Shown here: positions 5,168 through 5,281 of the stretch, one piece after another
Position numbering within the stretch: position 1 is the first letter of the stretch
Layout: every line of letters begins with the position of its first letter
Source of the DNA: Chloroflexota bacterium
GTDB lineage: Bacteria > Chloroflexota > Limnocylindria > QHBO01
DNA: 5,281 nucleotides
Assembly (NCBI GenBank): GCA_020848055.1
Contig: JADLBB010000014.1
Span: forward strand, 1 to 5,281
Direction of reading: 5' to 3'
Position numbers and translations under genes: made by a program
Notes under the pieces: model-generated
What the model was told of the DNA's origin: nothing
Databases searched by the model: none
The model's input: only the letters and a program-made list of their open reading frames with translations

Positions 5168-5281
5168 CCGTCACGCCACCTGGACGATGGAGGATGTGGC
5201 AGCACGCTTCGAGGAGGCCGCGACCACCGGACGACGCCTGCCCCCTGTGCGCGTGCAGGGCTACTTCAACACGTGGCCTGC
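5160..5281 (+). CDS. DUF6362-like phage protein, N-terminal part (runs off window)
   Basis: Incomplete: 40 full codons are visible before the window ends, and the frame is still open. ATG 5160 overlaps the previous stop by 8 bp, and the G-run AAGGGGGGC at 5144-5152 lies just upstream. The visible residues include WTMEDVAARFEEAATTGRRL (8-27), a helix with alternating acidic and basic faces, followed by PPVRVQGYFNTWP (28-40). The pattern 'R-x-x-E-A-x-x-T-x-R-x-L-P' followed by 'G-Y-x-x-x-W-P' is what I associate with DUF6362, a phage family of unknown function that, as I recall, is often near terminase genes and looks helix-turn-helix-like. The family is assigned from memory of this motif, and a DNA-binding or packaging-related role is speculation. 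The C-terminal part is needed to judge length and domains. Confidence 0.72.
   Translation, partial: MADRHATWTMEDVAARFEEAATTGRRLPPVRVQGYFNTWP

Overview
This is a GC-rich, gene-dense window in which every supported gene is on the + strand. It looks like the DNA-replication and recombination block of a temperate phage or integrated prophage in a high-GC Pseudomonadota host, plausibly Burkholderiales, Xanthomonadales or a pseudomonad. The host call rests on base composition, strong Shine-Dalgarno sites and protein style only. No host housekeeping gene, tRNA, rRNA, insertion sequence, CRISPR array or integrase is present.

Layout. Positions 13-618 encode a candidate single-strand-DNA-binding protein of DUF669-like style. 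Positions 628-1116 encode a protein with an N-terminal four-cysteine zinc-knuckle pattern fused to a helical DUF6511-like part. Positions 1113-1859 encode a PD-(D/E)XK (RecB/Cas4-like) nuclease with four cysteines placed as in iron-sulfur nucleases. Positions 1856-2107 encode a small excisionase/MerR-type helix-turn-helix protein. Positions 2091-4364 encode a 757-residue TOPRIM primase fused to a D5/P4-type superfamily 3 helicase. The only real non-coding gap follows (4365-4491). Positions 4492-4956 encode a phage RuvC-like resolvase, 4958-5167 a 69-residue unknown protein, and 5160 to the window end the start of a DUF6362-like protein.

The first five genes form one tightly packed translational unit: 9 bp spacing, then overlaps of 4, 4 and 17 bp. 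The last three form a second unit with a 1 bp gap and an 8 bp overlap. Taken together they suggest a replication set: ssDNA binding, end resection or recombination (nuclease), priming and unwinding (primase-helicase), and branch resolution before packaging (RuvC-like). The DUF6362-like gene may mark the approach to the packaging genes, but this is inference.

The most distinctive non-gene feature is in the 127 bp gap after the primase-helicase. A long inverted repeat (4371-4393 against 4451-4473; 12 bp and 7 bp perfect blocks in register) encloses a second, 18 bp near-palindrome (4414-4431). This nested dyad could be an operator, an RNA structure controlling the downstream resolvase unit, or part of a replication origin. 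The sequence alone does not decide among these. No clear sigma-70 promoter or rho-independent terminator was found in the window.
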